A stretch of DNA of 64,000 bases from Posidonia oceanica (taxonomy: Eukaryota > Streptophyta > Magnoliopsida > Alismatales > Posidoniaceae). The position numbers were made by a program, and so were the translations under genes. Below the pieces are notes generated by a model that had not been told where the DNA came from, did no database searches, and saw nothing but the letters and a program-made list of their open reading frames with translations. Within the stretch, counting starts at the first letter, position 1, and the number at the start of each line of letters is the position of its first letter. Shown here in pieces: positions 33,286 to 45,552 of this stretch. The stretch covers positions 64,484,001 through 64,548,000 of the forward strand of contig JAZBRS010000074.1 of the NCBI GenBank assembly GCA_037176725.1. The letters are read 5' to 3'.

Positions 33286-36200
33286 TGTCCTTATGACCAT
33301 CCCCGCCGCGATGCCGGGTTGACCGACATCGAGTGAAAAGAGAGAGTCAAGGATAATTGATGAAGAAAACAAAGAATAAAGCAAGAAACGGAGTCGCCAC
33401 TTAGTCTATTGTCGGAAGGCGAGGAAAACCAAGGAAAACAATGCTATGCATGCGATATGATGCAAAATGTATGACTCGTGCCAACGGATGCAGACACAAC
33501 GGTCATTGTGGGCCAAGAGAAAGGGTAAGGACTCCTGTTATGCATGGGAAAGGTGTTAGGCACCCCCATACGCCTGAGGTGCGGTTTTTCTAGGCTAATC
33601 TCGCTCGCATGTGCGGAATGAATGCTATGCTATGCCATGAATGCTTTAACATGCTTAAATGTATGCTTAAAATGCCATGATGCATTAGGGAAAACAAAAC
33701 ATGCGATCTATGTGCTCAGCGGCATTGTCAGTATCTAAACCGGGCGTACCACGGTTCCAAAGAAGTCCAACAGTAAACATCATCGCCCTAAATGCAATGC
33801 AGGCGAGAAACAAAAGCGTCGGAGGAAAACCATGTAATGCAAGGATGCGGCATGCAAAGGGAAAACAAAACACTGACGGAAAACCACACAATGCGAGGAT
33901 GTGGCAAGCAAAGGAAAATCGACCGGTAAAGCCTAATCTATATGCTCGAGAAGACAGATTGAGAAAACAATGCATGCAATGCAAATTATGAAACAATGAA
34001 TGATATGCTGTGGCTCAGATGGGCATGACTTGATGATCTGATGCCTGATCTGAGTAAACTCAAGTTTGAATGGAAGCTCATTCAACAAGGAAGATTCAGA
34101 TGTTTAGATCGTAAAGATCCAACGGTCCGATCAAAAGTTATTCAGAGATCAAGCCAGATAGCTCAAAGCCCAAATAAAGCCCACTAATGCAATAGAGGCC
34201 AAGTGCAGGGTCTAAAATGCAATATGCTCATGTATGCATGCAATGCAATAAGGTTCTAAATGCAATAAAACCAATGATGCAATATGGGAGAAATGTAGGG
34301 GCTTAAATGCAATATGCCCATGGAAAATGCATGCAGTGCAATAAGGTAGAGTCCTAAATGCCAAGAAGGCCAATGATGTAATATGGCAAAATGCAAGGGC
34401 TTAAATGCAATGTCATGAAAGATGTATGCAATGCAATAAAGTAAGGTTCTATATGCAATAAGGACCATGATGCAATATAGGAAACATGCAAGGACTGAAA
34501 TGCAATGTCAGAAAAATGCATGTAATGCAATATAGTAAAGTCCTAAATGCAATAAAGGCCAATGATGTAATATGGCAAAATGCAAGGGTTCAAATGCAAT
34601 GTCAGTAAGAGGTGTAATGCATGCAACAACTTAAATTCTAGACTTAAATGCAATAAGGCTAAACTGCTGGACCTAACCGCAATGCTGGAAAAATGCAATG
34701 CATGCAAATGCTGGACCTACATGCAATAACATTAACATACTGGACCTAAGAGCAATGTCAGTATAAGTGTAGTGCATGCAAATGTTTAGATTCTGGACCT
34801 AAATGTAATAAAACAAAGCTGCTGGACCCAACTGCAATGTAACTAAAGTGCTATGCATGCAATAGTTGGACCTGTATGCAATATAATTAAAGTGTAGGAC
34901 TTAAATATAATGCAATAAGGTTTTAAATGCGATTTAAATGAAATGCTATGCATGCTGGACTTAGATGTAATAAAACTAACATGCAGGACCTAAATGTAAT
35001 GCAGTTAAAATGCTATGCAGTTAACAGTAGGACCTACATGCAATAAAACTACAATGCAGGATTCAAATGCAATGCAAGCATAAATGCAATATGGTTTGAA
35101 ATGCAATTTAAATGGAATGCAATGCATGCTGGACTTGGATGCAATAAAACTAACATGCAGGACCTAAAGGTAATGCAAGCTTGAATGCAATATGGTTTTG
35201 AAAAATAAATGAAACGAATGATTTCATTTAAATAAATGAACAGTAGAATGCGAGGGAACTCACTGGAGAAGAAGCTGCTCGCTGGCGAGGGAGGCTGCTA
35301 GCTCGCTGGAGGGGTGCCTTGCCCTCGGCGACGGCGGGGGAGGCCTGAGGATGGTCTGACAGTGCTATGCTGGCAGAGAGAAGGCAGGTGCAGGCGCTAT
35401 GATGGCGCAGTCGTCTCACTGGAGAAACGTCGAAGATCGCCGGAGCTGGAGAAGAAGGTTGCCAGAGGCTCGTCCGGCACTGAGGAGGTGCTGCGAGGTC
35501 GCGGAGAGAAAGAGGAGAGGAGGGGAGACCTGATGGTAGCTCCCCAACCATGCTTAGAGGCCGAACGGCCTCGCACGGTCGGCAGAGCCACCACCGGAAG
35601 GGCAGAATGCCGGAGCCAAGTGGTTGCGGCGAACCAGAGGGTCCAGGGCCCAGGGCCCAGGAGAAGGGCTTGGAAGCCGGAGGAGGAGGTCCTGAAGGTG
35701 AGGGAGGTCTCACCTAGGTGCGGTGAGGCATGGAGCGCTCCCCCGACATCGGTGGGTCACGATAGTCGTCGCTTCGACCGACGGCGGTGCTGGAGGCCAC
35801 GGAGGAGCGCAGGCGGAGCTCAGATGAGATGCTTGAGGTTCGAAGGTCGTCTGGGAGAGGCCTGGAGGGATGGAGGCTGTGAGTTGCGGCGAGTTGCGGT
35901 CTCTGCCGGTGGCACCGTCGCTGGAGAAGAAGACGAAGCCGGCGAGGGGAAAATTGGGATAAACAGATAGAAAACAAGCATTTAAAGGCCTAGGAAGCAA
36001 GAATAGGCTACTACGATATCCAGGGAAGTATTCCTTACCTGAACCCGTGTCTCGAGGAGGTTGTCGATGTTGAGTGGTTGCGGCCAGCGTTGCTCCAAGC
36101 GACGGTGCTGCTGGACGCGATGGCGGAAGCTCGACGGCGCTGGGACGTGCTCGTGGATCATTGGTGAACATCTGGATGAAGCACAGAGGGATAGAACTTG

Positions 36201-37219
36201 GCTCTGGTGAAATGAGTTGCAGAGGTGGCCGGAGGTGGTTCCAGTTGGGTTCACCGGCTGGGTTTGGGTTGTGTGGGCAACGTGGAGGCCGGGGAAGGTT
36301 GCTGGGACTGTGGTGAGGTCGTGGAGTTGTTGGTGATGCTCTGGAGGGGAAGTGTAGTGGCTGGGATTGTGGGTGGCTCGCGATGGGTGCACTCTGTCGG
36401 AGAAGAGGAATTTAGTCGGCAAGAGGGGTTGCTGGGTGTGCTGTGGCTTGGGACGTAGGGGAGGCAAACTAGGGAGCAAGGAGGAGCAATGGGGAAGCCA
36501 ACCGGAGCAAATGGGTGGAGAGACACTGTTTTATAGAGGAGGGAGGCAATGCAAGCCACAGGATGGGATCTGGGACTGTGAATGGCTGGCCAAGATGGAG
36601 GCTGAGGTGGATTCTGCAGGAGGTGATTGGTTGTTAGTCGTGGGTGATGGTGGCAGGCAGTGGTGGGTGAATGGCAGTGAGGAGTGCGTGCACAAGGGTG
36701 AAGGTTGTTGTTGCCAAAAATGTGTGAGGAATGTGGTCTGCAGTGGTGGATCAATTAGTTTCAGGTGGTTGGGTTGGGTGCTGAAGAAGGAGGGAAATGT
36801 GGGTGCACAAATGATGGGTTCATAGGGTTGCAGGAGGTGGGTTGCTGCTGTGTTGGAGTGTGGTTGCAGTGAGGTTGGTTCAAAGAAGGAGGGAAAAAAA
36901 ATGGGTTGTTGCTATTGGGGTAGTGGGCTGAAGTGTGGGATAATGCAGTAGGAGAAAGTAGAGATGGGCTTAGTGGGCTTTTGAATGAAGGTTTGGGTTG
37001 TGGGCTTTGAGTGTAATGGGCTTGGGTTTAAGGAGAGGAAAATGGGCTTTGTGGGTTTAATTGTGAGGATTTCTAGGGTTTTGGTTGGAAAATGGGTGTG
37101 GGTTTAAGGAGAGGAAAATGGACTGTCAAGGGCTGAAATGGGCTGTCAAGGGCTGAAATGGGCCTGTTCCTCTAGAGAGAAAACCACCAACACAAGAGAT
37201 CAAAAATAGGGTGTCTACA
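33286..37219 (-). mobile_element. Solo LTR D (3.9 kb) of a Tat/Ogre-like Gypsy family inside element A
   Basis: It begins TGTCCTTATGACC and ends GGGTGTCTACA on the plus strand, with the 5-bp duplication CTACC at 33281-33285 and 37220-37224. The insertion splits the RT of element A just before its FVDD box. On the minus strand it begins TGTAGACACCC and near its end carries the block found in the LTRs of C and B: a GAGTCGCCAC motif and GGTGTTAGGCAC, at about 33395-33570. Inside are an ATGCAAT-rich part and a GC-rich part (35.23-36.0 kb). No internal coding sequence remains. Confidence 0.92.
34160..35210. repeat. ATGCAAT-rich degenerate array in solo LTR D
   Basis: Dozens of AATGCAAT and ATGCATGCAAT steps spaced about 20-40 bases apart, mixed with CTGGACCTAA-like text. 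The unit is too diverged for a fixed period. LTR B has a similar zone at 46.68-47.76 kb. Confidence 0.7.
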
Positions 37220-37224
37220 CTACC

Positions 37225-37915
37225 ACAACTGATCCAGATAGGGCCTGAACACCCTGTTCATCTGGTCCATGAAAGCTGCTGGTGCATTAGTCAACCCAAA
37301 TGGCATGACCTTGAACTCATAAGGGCCATATCGAGTCCGAAAAGATGTCTTCTGAACATTGGACTCCCGAATTCGGAGCTGGTGATAACCCGACCTCAAG
37401 TCTATCTTGGAGAAGACAGACGCTCCCTGCATCTGGTCAAACAGGTCATTAATTCTAGGCAAAGGGTATTTGTTCTTGATGATAATTCAATTCAGCATTC
37501 GATAGTCAATGCACAGTTTGAGTGTACCGTCCTTCTTCTTGACAAACAATACCGGTGCTCCCCAAGGTGAAACACTAGGCCAGATGAACCCTCTATCTAG
37601 CAGTTCTTGAAACTGACCACTGAGCTCCCTCAATTCGGCAAGCGCCATTCTATACGGGGTCTTCGAAATAGCACCAGAACCAAGCACCAAATCTATTTGG
37701 AACTCCACCTCCCTATGTGGCGGCATACCAGGTAGATCCTCTGGAAACACATCCAGATATTCTCGCACCACTGGTATGTCTTGTATCCTTACAACTGATG
37801 AAGAGGATACAGTCACACTGGCTAGGTAGCCCACACTGCCCCTTGCTAAATGACGGTAGGCCTTCATTGCTACAATTTTCTTCTTCGGCCCTCCGGGTCT
37901 AACCCCTTGGACCAT
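37225..37915 (-). pseudogene. Element A reverse transcriptase, N-terminal part
   Basis: The frame includes [46 protein letters not shown], a TGA stop at 37487-37489, then [35 protein letters not shown] and [13 protein letters not shown]. These are RT fingers and palm with the first catalytic Asp in [10 protein letters not shown]. One base is missing near the break where solo LTR D entered (37220), and the FVDD box is on the far side at about 33270. Confidence 0.92.
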
Positions 37916-37936
37916 ATACCATCCCTGGCCTAGACA

Positions 37937-38586
37937 TTACGCCACCACAGTCTTCTTGGCACAGTCGATTACAGCTGAATAATGCACCAGCCAGTCCATC
38001 CCCAGTATGACATCATACTCCCGCATGTCTATAATTATCGAACTGGCCTGAAAGTCCATCTTTCCCAGCTTCACATCAATGGACCTCAAAAACTTCCATA
38101 CCAGGCTGTGCTCCCCTAAAGGAGTCACCACATCAAGATGAAAAGCTAGTCTTGCTGGCCTTATGTCAATCTCAACTGCAATTGACTGAGATATAAATGA
38201 GAAAGAACTTCCCGAGTCAAACAAAATTATGGTCATATTACCAGCCACAAGAAAAGAACCTGGTATAGCACAACACAACAACAAACCACACAAACATTAA
38301 TAGGGAAAAGTACTGGATACATATTACATCACAAAATCCATAGTACAATTCACTCTTGCTCCTTACTCTCAACAACATCCCTCGAGGGACCAGCATCAGG
38401 AGCGGCTATGTAAAACACTCATCCCCTGGTCCGCTGACGAGGTGCATCCCCAGCAGGCTTAGGAGGCTCAGGATAGTTCCGCTGAATATGCCCAGTCTTC
38501 CCGCAGTTGTAGCTGTAGTAACCCTGAAAATTGGCACGTCCATGCACGTTGCCAAAGCTCGCGTACATCGACCGATGAGAGGCCAC
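37937..38586 (-). pseudogene. Element A protease and gag zinc knuckle
   Basis: The aspartic protease has the active-site motif LFDSGSSFSFIS and the downstream DVILGMDWLVHYSAVIDC, ending in TAA at 37937. Upstream, at 38419-38586, is the end of gag with a worn zinc knuckle, SYNCGKTGHIQRNY. The first and last cysteines of the CX2CX4HX4C pattern have changed, so RNA binding would be lost. The gag text stops at 38586, where element C was inserted. Confidence 0.85.
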
Positions 38587-41539
38587 TGATAATGGTGGAT
38601 CCGAGGAGGGACATTCGACTTGAAAAACACCGGCAAGGCAGAGACAAACGCAAAAGGAAAACAAAAGAAAAGACAAGGAGTCGCCACTTAATCTATTAAA
38701 ACGGAAAAACTAGGAAAACCGTATAAGAAACGTGCAAAGAAAACTTATGCATTTTAGGAAACATGCAAAATCTGATCCAAGTGTATGACATAAAGTCAAT
38801 GCGGTCCAGAGAAAGGGTAATGACTCCTGTTACGCATGGGGAAGGTGTTAGGCACTCCCGACATGCCCGAGGAATCGGTCTTTCTAAACTGATCCGCTAT
38901 TGTGTGGCAAATGTTGGCAAATAAATGCCGGTTTGTGTTCGCCCTAAGGCAGTATGCAATATGCAATTATAAACCATGCAAAGCTTAGCAAACCTTGTTT
39001 AAAAGTGATCAATTAAAGTTAAAGCATCGTAGAGAGGCGATAAACAAGAGAGGAAAGCGAAACTAAAACTAAACAAGTCGAGTAAACAAAACAAGGCGGC
39101 AGAAAGGTAGCTTTGTCCACTGCCTGGACTGCTGCATGGGTCACCGGCATGAGCGGCAGCAGTGCCTGTCGCCGGTAGAACAGGCGGCAGAGGAACACAC
39201 CCAGCTTCCAGCTAGTGACGATCATTGCCATAAAAGGCTAAGAAAACCATACGAAACACAAAACTAGAAACATGGCATTAAAGATAGCATATCCAAGGTT
39301 AAGACTAGGATTAAACCGAGTCGGGCGGACAAAGCGAAAAGCGGCAAGTGAAGTGGCTTTGTCCACTGTCTGGACTGCAACATGGGTCTCCATTGAGAGC
39401 AGCAACTAACCAAGTCGCCATTGTGAGCGGTGTTGGAACAAGTCGCCGTTCTCCCAGGCGACAAGGCCATGCACAGTACTCCCAAGTAGCAGCTTTCATT
39501 GCAAAAAACGAGCTATCTAGGCGATGCAAAATATGAAACTAAGCATACAGAATCAAAGATAGCATACCCGAGATTAAAATTGTGCGATCACTTTGCGAAA
39601 TGGAAACATGGATCACGAGATACAACGGTCTAAAGTTCGGCTGGTGGACTGTTAAAAATACATTCGAGTCGCCGGTGTGAGCGGTGGCCCAACTGGCAGT
39701 TCAGGACCGAACTTCATCACCGAATCCTGCACCCATGGCTATGCAAGATTAAGAACTAAAAGCATGGAATTGTAGACCAATCAACCACGATTACAAGGAA
39801 ACAAAAATCACTTAAACTGGATGCCTTGGTCACGAGATACAACGGCTCCAAGTTTGGCTGGAGGATTGCCAAGAGTTGCAGGTGAGTCGCCGGTGAGACA
39901 GGCGACTCACTACAACTCAGGTACTCCAACCTGCCAACTTTGGGACCAAATCTAGAACCCATGGTAAAGCTAAATAAACATCTAACTATGCAAACATGAA
40001 GAGTAAACATCCACGATCACAGGCATACAAACATTAAGCAAAACAGAGGCCTGGATCGTCCAGAGCATTGACCCAAAGATCGACCGATGGCAGTCCAAGT
40101 TGCAGACCAGTCGCCGCTAGGAGGAGCGGCGTACCTGGCAATCCGATGATCGGACTTCAACGGTGAATTGCGCACTCTAGGCGAAGCCAAAAAGGCTGGG
40201 GAAGATCGAAGAATGTCGACGACATTCCCACGAACCCAGCCACACATTCGCTGTGGAAAATGGTGGCTTGGATCGCTCCACTCACCTCCTCCACCTTGCG
40301 TTGCCGGAGTTCATTGAGTGCCAGCCACATGAGCGGCTGATGACCTAATGAAAGGGCTGTGAAGTGTCGTGGGGATGAGGAGGTGGTGAGGGATCGTTCG
40401 CGGGCTGAGAAAAGAGGCAGGCACCTCTTTTCCGCCTTCGCCAGCCCCTCACTGGTGTTACTGCGCGTCGTCGGCTGTTGGCACGGCTGGGAGCGCAAGG
40501 GGACGGCTAGGTTATCCAGCCGCGAAGGGAGGAGGTTCGGGAACGTTCCCGGATCCTCAGGCATGCAAATGGGGTGAGGAGGCAACCTCTGTGGCTCACC
40601 GAAGAAGATGAACGGAGATGGAGAAGGTGACCGGCGATGGGTTCGTGTGGCAATGGCGAGGTGTGGGAGGCTTGGGATTGCTCTGGAACGCTCGGGAACG
40701 CACAAGGGAGGGTCGAAAACGCTCTGGGGTGTTCAAATTCTCACTTGGAAGCCCTGAATTCTGGGTGTTGTCCTGGGTTCTCTGGTGGGTTGCCGATTTT
40801 GTTCTGGCAAGGGCGGCACAAGTGGAAGGTTGTGGCAGTGAGGGGAGAGAGAGCGGGTTTCGTGCTGGATTGCAGGTGAGTAAGTGGCTAGAGTAAGTGC
40901 GGGTAGGGAAAGACAACGAAGGTCGTCGGTGGTGTCAGGTGGCAGACGGCCGGCGAAGGCGGTGGTGAGACCGGGAAGGACGCCGGCGAGGAGGGGACGC
41001 AGTGCTAGGGAGTAAGTGGCAATTGGTGTGTAGTGCGTGGAGGTAGTGGAGAGTAAGTGGGCATTGGACGTGGTGGCAGGTCGACCGGTGGAGGAGGTGA
41101 CCGGTGGTGGCAGGCAGGAAAAATTCAAGAGGTGGCCTGAGTTGCAGAAAGTCACCGGTCTCGCTGGCCACAAACCCAGTTGCCACTTAGAGTGGCGACA
41201 GATCTAGTCGCCTCTGCAAGTGGCGACTGAGCATGCAACCTAGTGGACTGGGCATGTATAGTGAAATCCAGGCCCACTTCCTTGTCCTTGAACCACTAAT
41301 GGGTTTTGGACTTTGTGAGGGCTTGTGATGTTTGGTTTTGGGTAATTTGAATGTTTTGGGTTGGTTTAGGGTTTAAGTCAAGTTTAGGTCAAGGTTTAGG
41401 ATTGGTTTAGGGTTGGTTGGATTGAGATTTAGGTTTAAAGCTCGGGTTTATGGTTTGGAATTTGGATTCGCCATGCCACAGTATGAACAAATCTCAAGAG
41501 ATCTTTCCTCTAAAAGTCTGTCAAAATGGGGTGTCTACA
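38587..41539 (-). mobile_element. Element C 3' LTR (about 2.95 kb), Tat/Ogre-like
   Basis: The left end is TGATAATGGTGG and the right end GGGTGTCTACA, followed by a polypurine tract on the minus strand. Bases 38675-38890 match the LTR end block of D and B: GGAGTCGCCACTTAATCTA, then GACTCCTGTTACGCATGG, then GGTGTTAGGCAC. The middle holds CGCCGGTGTGAGCGG-like repeats. The left boundary lies in element A gag; the matching target duplication would be outside the window. Confidence 0.82.
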
Positions 41540-41552
41540 GATGCCCCTCCCT
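41540..41552 (-). promoter_or_regulatory. Element C polypurine tract
   Basis: The minus strand reads AGGGAGGGGCATC directly before the LTR start TGTAGACACC. It would prime plus-strand DNA. Element B has nearly the same tract. Confidence 0.85.
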
Positions 41553-42204
41553 GAGCGAGGTCAAGCATTGCGAGACCATGGCTCAGGGTAGACAAGACAC
41601 CCCTCTTGACGCCGGCAGGAGCACAAATGCCATTGGCGTGAGTCACTTATTCGGCAGATGCACCAAAAATCGTGATTCGTTGCCGCAATGTGAATGCAAC
41701 TGTAGGTGCTAACGCTAGCCGTGCTGAATCCTGCTAGGGGAGACATGGGCGATACATGCGTGTGCGGATACTGTGAATAAGGAAATGCAGTGTTGATGTA
41801 TGCGGAAACAGTGCAAGATGCGATCCTACTGGGGATGCGTGCAAGATATGCGGTGGTATGCATGCGATGCTGGTGCAAAGAACCCAGCACGTGATGTTGG
41901 GGCAATGGGACTTAATGCATGATGCAAGTGCAAAGAACCTGTGCGCGATGCAGGTGCAAAAGAACATAATGCATGATGCAAATGCGAAGAACCTATGCGC
42001 GGTGCTTGGCGCAAAGGGACTTAATGCATGATGCGGATGCAAAGGATTATGAGTTGATAGACTCATCACCAGATAATTTGGGTTATCGGCCCAGAGAGTT
42101 GACGGACTCGTCGCCAGATAGTTTGGGTTATCGACCCGAAAAAAAGGACGCCTGACATTATGACGGATGTCGTCCGGGCAGTTAGGGCTACCAACCCGAA
42201 AGAG
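41553..42204 (-). other. Element C 3' untranslated region, single-copy part
   Basis: It starts with GAGCGAGGTCAAGC and GGCGTGAGTCACTTATTCGG, both also present next to the B polypurine tract, so it is homologous untranslated DNA. It is rich in ATGCATG, ATGCGATG and similar. Near 42060-42180 are short inverted repeats such as GATAATTTGGGTTATC. No coding frame was recognised. Confidence 0.75.
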
Positions 42205-44582
42205 AAGAAAGATAGCTTGCCCTCGCTTGAGGAAGCAAGCAAACGGCTAGAGCCGCACGAAATAGAAAGGGCAAAATTCTGAGAACGCATGAAAGAAGAG
42301 GGGGGCTTCTCTTCCTGCTGAGCAAGGAAGCAAGCAAGAAAAGCAAGCAAGGAAAGGGGCATCTTTTCCTATTGAGAGAGAAAGCAAGCAAGAAAAGGCA
42401 AGCAAGAAAAGGGGCATCTTTTCCTGCTGAGAGAGAAAGCAAGGCAAGCGGGACTCTTACCGCCTAAAGCGAAGTCGCGCAAAAGGAAAGGCTTGTCCTC
42501 GCTCGAGGAAGCAAGCAAACGGGACTCCGTCCGCATGGAGCGGAGTCGCGCAAAGGCTTGTCCTCGCATGAGGAAGCAAGCAAACGGGACTTTGTCTGCA
42601 TGGAGCGGAGTCATGAAAAAGAAAAGGCATGTCCTCGCCTGAGGAAGCAAGCAAACGGGACTGCGTCCGTACGGAGTGGAGTGGCGAAAAAGAAAAGGCT
42701 TGTCCTCACCCAAGGAAGCAAGCAAATGGGACTCCGTCTGCACGGAGCGGAGTCGCACGAAGGCTTGTCCTTGCATGAGGAAGCAAGCAAACAGAACTCC
42801 ATCCGCATGGAGGGGAGTCGCGCAAAGGCTTGTCCTCGCATGAGGAAACAAGCAAACGGGGCTCCGTCAGCACAGAGCGGAGTCGCACAAAGGAAAAGGC
42901 TTGTCCTCGCCCGAGGAAGCAAGCAGGCTTGTCTTCACACGAGGAAGCAAGCAAACAAGACTCCCTCCGCACGGAGCGGAGTCGCAAAAAGAAAAGGCTT
43001 GTCCTCGCCCAAGGAAGCAAGCAGGCTTGTCCTTGCCTAAGGAAGAAAGCAAACAAGACTCCATCCGCACGGAGCGGAGTCACGAAAAAGAAAAGGCTTG
43101 TCCTCGCCTGAGGAAGCATGCAGGCTTGTCCTCGCACGAGGAAACAAGCAAACGGGACTCCGTCCGCACGGAGCGGAGTCGTGAAAAGGAAAAGGCTTGT
43201 CCTCGCTTGAGGAAGTAAGCAGGCTTGTCCTTGCCCGAGGAAGTAAGCAAACGGGACTCCGTTCGCATGGAGCGGAGTCGCAAAAAAGAAAAGGTTTGTC
43301 CTCGCTTGAGAAAGCAAGTAGACTTGCCCTCACACGAGGAAGCAAGCAAACGGGACTCCGTCCACACGGAGCGGAGTCGCGAAAAAGAAAAGGCTTGTCC
43401 TTCCCGAGGAAGCAAGCAGGTTTGTCCTCGCTCGAGGAAGTAAGCAAACAGGACTCCGTTCGCATGGAGTGGAGTCGTAAAAAAGAAAAGGCTTGTCCTC
43501 ACCCGAGGAAGCAAGTAGGCTTGTCCTCGCATGAGGAAGCAAGCAAACGAGACTCCGTCTGCACGGAGCGGAGTCACGAAAATGAAAAGGCTTGTCCTCG
43601 CCCGAGGAAGCAAGCAGGCTTGTCCTCGCCTAAGGAAGCAAGCAAACGGGACTCCATCTGCACGAAGCGGAGTCACGAAAAAGAAAAGGCTTGTCCTCAC
43701 CCAAGGAAGCAAGCAAGCTTGTCCTCGCCTGAGGAAGCAAGCAAACGGGACTTTGTCCGCACGGAGCGGAGTTGCAAAAAAGAAAAGGCTTGTTCTCGCC
43801 CGAGGAAGCAAGCAGGCTTGTTCTCACCCAAGGAAGCAAGCAAATGGCACTCTGTCCGCACGGAGCGGAGTCGCGAAAAAGAAAAGGCTTGTCCTCGCCC
43901 GAGGAAGCAAGCAGGCTTGTCCTCGCCTGAGGAAGCAAGCAAACGGGACTCCATCCACACGAAGCAGAGTCGTGAAAAAGAAAAGGCTTGTCCTCGCCCG
44001 AGGAAGCAAGCAGGCTTGTTCTCATTCAAGGAAGCAAGCAAATGGCACTCTGTCCGCACGGAGCGGAGTCGCGAAAAAGAAAAGGCTTGTCCTCGCCCGA
44101 GGAAGCAAGCAAACGGGACTCCGTCCGCACGGAGCGGAGTCGCGAAAAAGAAAAGGCTTGTCCTCGCCCGAGGAAGTAAGTAGGCTTGTCCTCACACGAG
44201 GAAGCAAGCAAACGGGACTCCGTCTGCACGGAGCGGAGTCGTGAAAAAGAAAAGGCTTGTCCTCTCCCGAGGAAGAAAGCTGGCTTGTCCTCGCACGAGG
44301 AAGCAAGCAAACGGGACTCCGTCCGCACAGAATGGAGTCGCGAAAAGGAAAAGGCTCACCCTCGCCCGAGGATGCAAGCACGTGGAAAGACAAAGGCTCT
44401 CCCTCGCCTGAGGAAGCAAGCACGCGGGACTTCGGGAGAGTCACGCCAAGAAGAAAGGCTCACCCTCACCCGAGGAAGCAAGCGCACGGGACTCCGGAGA
44501 GTCACGTAAGGAGAAAGGCTCGCCCTCGCTCGAGGAAGCAAGCACGCGGGACTCCAGAGAGTCGCACAAAGAAGAAAGGCTA
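42205..44582. repeat. Hairpin minisatellite of element C
   Basis: About 35 copies of GCTTGTCCTCGCCCGAGGAA plus GCAAGCA alternate with about 30 copies of CGGGACTCCGTCCGCACGGA plus GCGGAGTCGCGAAAAAG. Each part is an inverted repeat: CTTG-CCTCG with CGAGG-CAAG, and GACTCC/CTCCGT with ACGGAG/GGAGTC. Period is about 72 bases for the composite, with 28-base extra hairpins. The array is open in several frames on both strands because the unit lacks stops; I do not read it as coding. It sits just upstream of the C polypurine tract in the element sense. Confidence 0.92.
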
Positions 44583-44860
44583 GCCGGTAAGTATGTGGGT
44601 TACCGACCAAAAGAAAAAGAGGGGGTGATACCACAAGACAGCAAAAAAATGATGCCCATGGTATCGGGAATGATACCAGGGGACAGTCGAAGTGCCCTTG
44701 GCACCGAAAAAACGGAGAATGCGGACAAAACTGACGTGTTTGCCAACCGAGTAGTTAGGGGTACCAACCCGGTGATGATTCGGCCAAGGGTGTTCGGTGG
44801 CCTTGCTTGATTTGATGGCGTTGGTCTGCAGAGATTCTGGCATCTGGATTGATTGCGGGG
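44583..44860 (-). other. Element C region next to the element B insertion
   Basis: Contains GATACCA/TGGTATC inverted repeats, GGTACCAACCCGG and CAGAGATTCTGG. The same elements in the same order occur in B at 53.25-53.55 kb. It stops at 44860, where B begins with TGTAGTAATCCC. Any coding part of C lies beyond the window. Confidence 0.7.
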
Positions 44861-45552
44861 TGTAGTAATCCCAATCAGAATCAAGCTTACTATTACTATT
44901 AGTAATCCCAATCAGAATCCGAGGAGGAGGGCTCAACTCGAAAACACTTAAAAAGGAAAGAAAAGAAGAAGATAAGACAAATCAGAGTCGCCACCATGTC
45001 TATTATCGGAAGACAAGGAAAACCGGGGAAATACGTGAATTAACACGCAAAACCAAGCAAGAAATGCAAAGCAAAGCAATGCAAAGGAAAACAAATGCAA
45101 ATACATGCAAATGAGATGACTCATGCCTAGGATAAGGGCGATATGGTCATTGCAGGCCAAAAAACTGGGCAAGGACTCCTGTTACGTGCGGGGAAGGTGT
45201 TAGGCACCCTCGACACGCCCGAGAATCGGTCTTTCTAGGCTTACGCTCGCATACGCAGGGAAATGCAGGTTCGAATGCCTAAATGCCAATGAATGCCTGA
45301 ATGAATGCTCATAGGTGTGCTCTAAGTGGTGGGATGCAATGCAAGGAAGTAAACGTGCAATCTAAGTGCTCAGCAGCGCTGTCTGTGTTCCGAATCGGGC
45401 GAAACCTGGCTCGTGAGAACTCCAAGCAGTAAGCATCACTGCCCTATATGCAAATGCAAGCGAAAAAGCAAAACAACGATAAAACCATGCAGATGCAAGC
45501 GACATGCAAGAGAAAACGACGTAAAGCACGCAAAACAAGGCAAGAAACGAGA

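Larger units (their letters stand above)
28920..38586 (-). mobile_element. Element A: Tekay/Del-like chromovirus (Ty3/Gypsy), 3' part
   Basis: Reading the minus strand backwards from the left: 3' LTR (28920-30900), chromodomain, integrase, RNase H, RT (split by solo LTR D at 33286-37219), protease, and the zinc knuckle end of gag. At 38586 element C interrupts the gag. The rest of gag and the 5' LTR must lie right of element B, outside the window. A C-terminal chromodomain and LTR ends TGTAATATCC...TGACA are typical of Tekay/Del chromoviruses. The coding part has at least six stops and one or more frameshifts. Confidence 0.88.

Noticed and set aside
35228..36825. Overlapping frames of 150-218 codons in solo LTR D
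   Set aside because: They follow from the GC-rich part of the LTR, overlap in several frames on both strands, and have no recognisable domain.
43197..44183. Long open frames on both strands across the element C minisatellite (up to 328 codons)
   Set aside because: The repeating unit lacks stops in several frames, so long frames arise automatically. The peptides are repetitive and overlap on both strands, with no domain.
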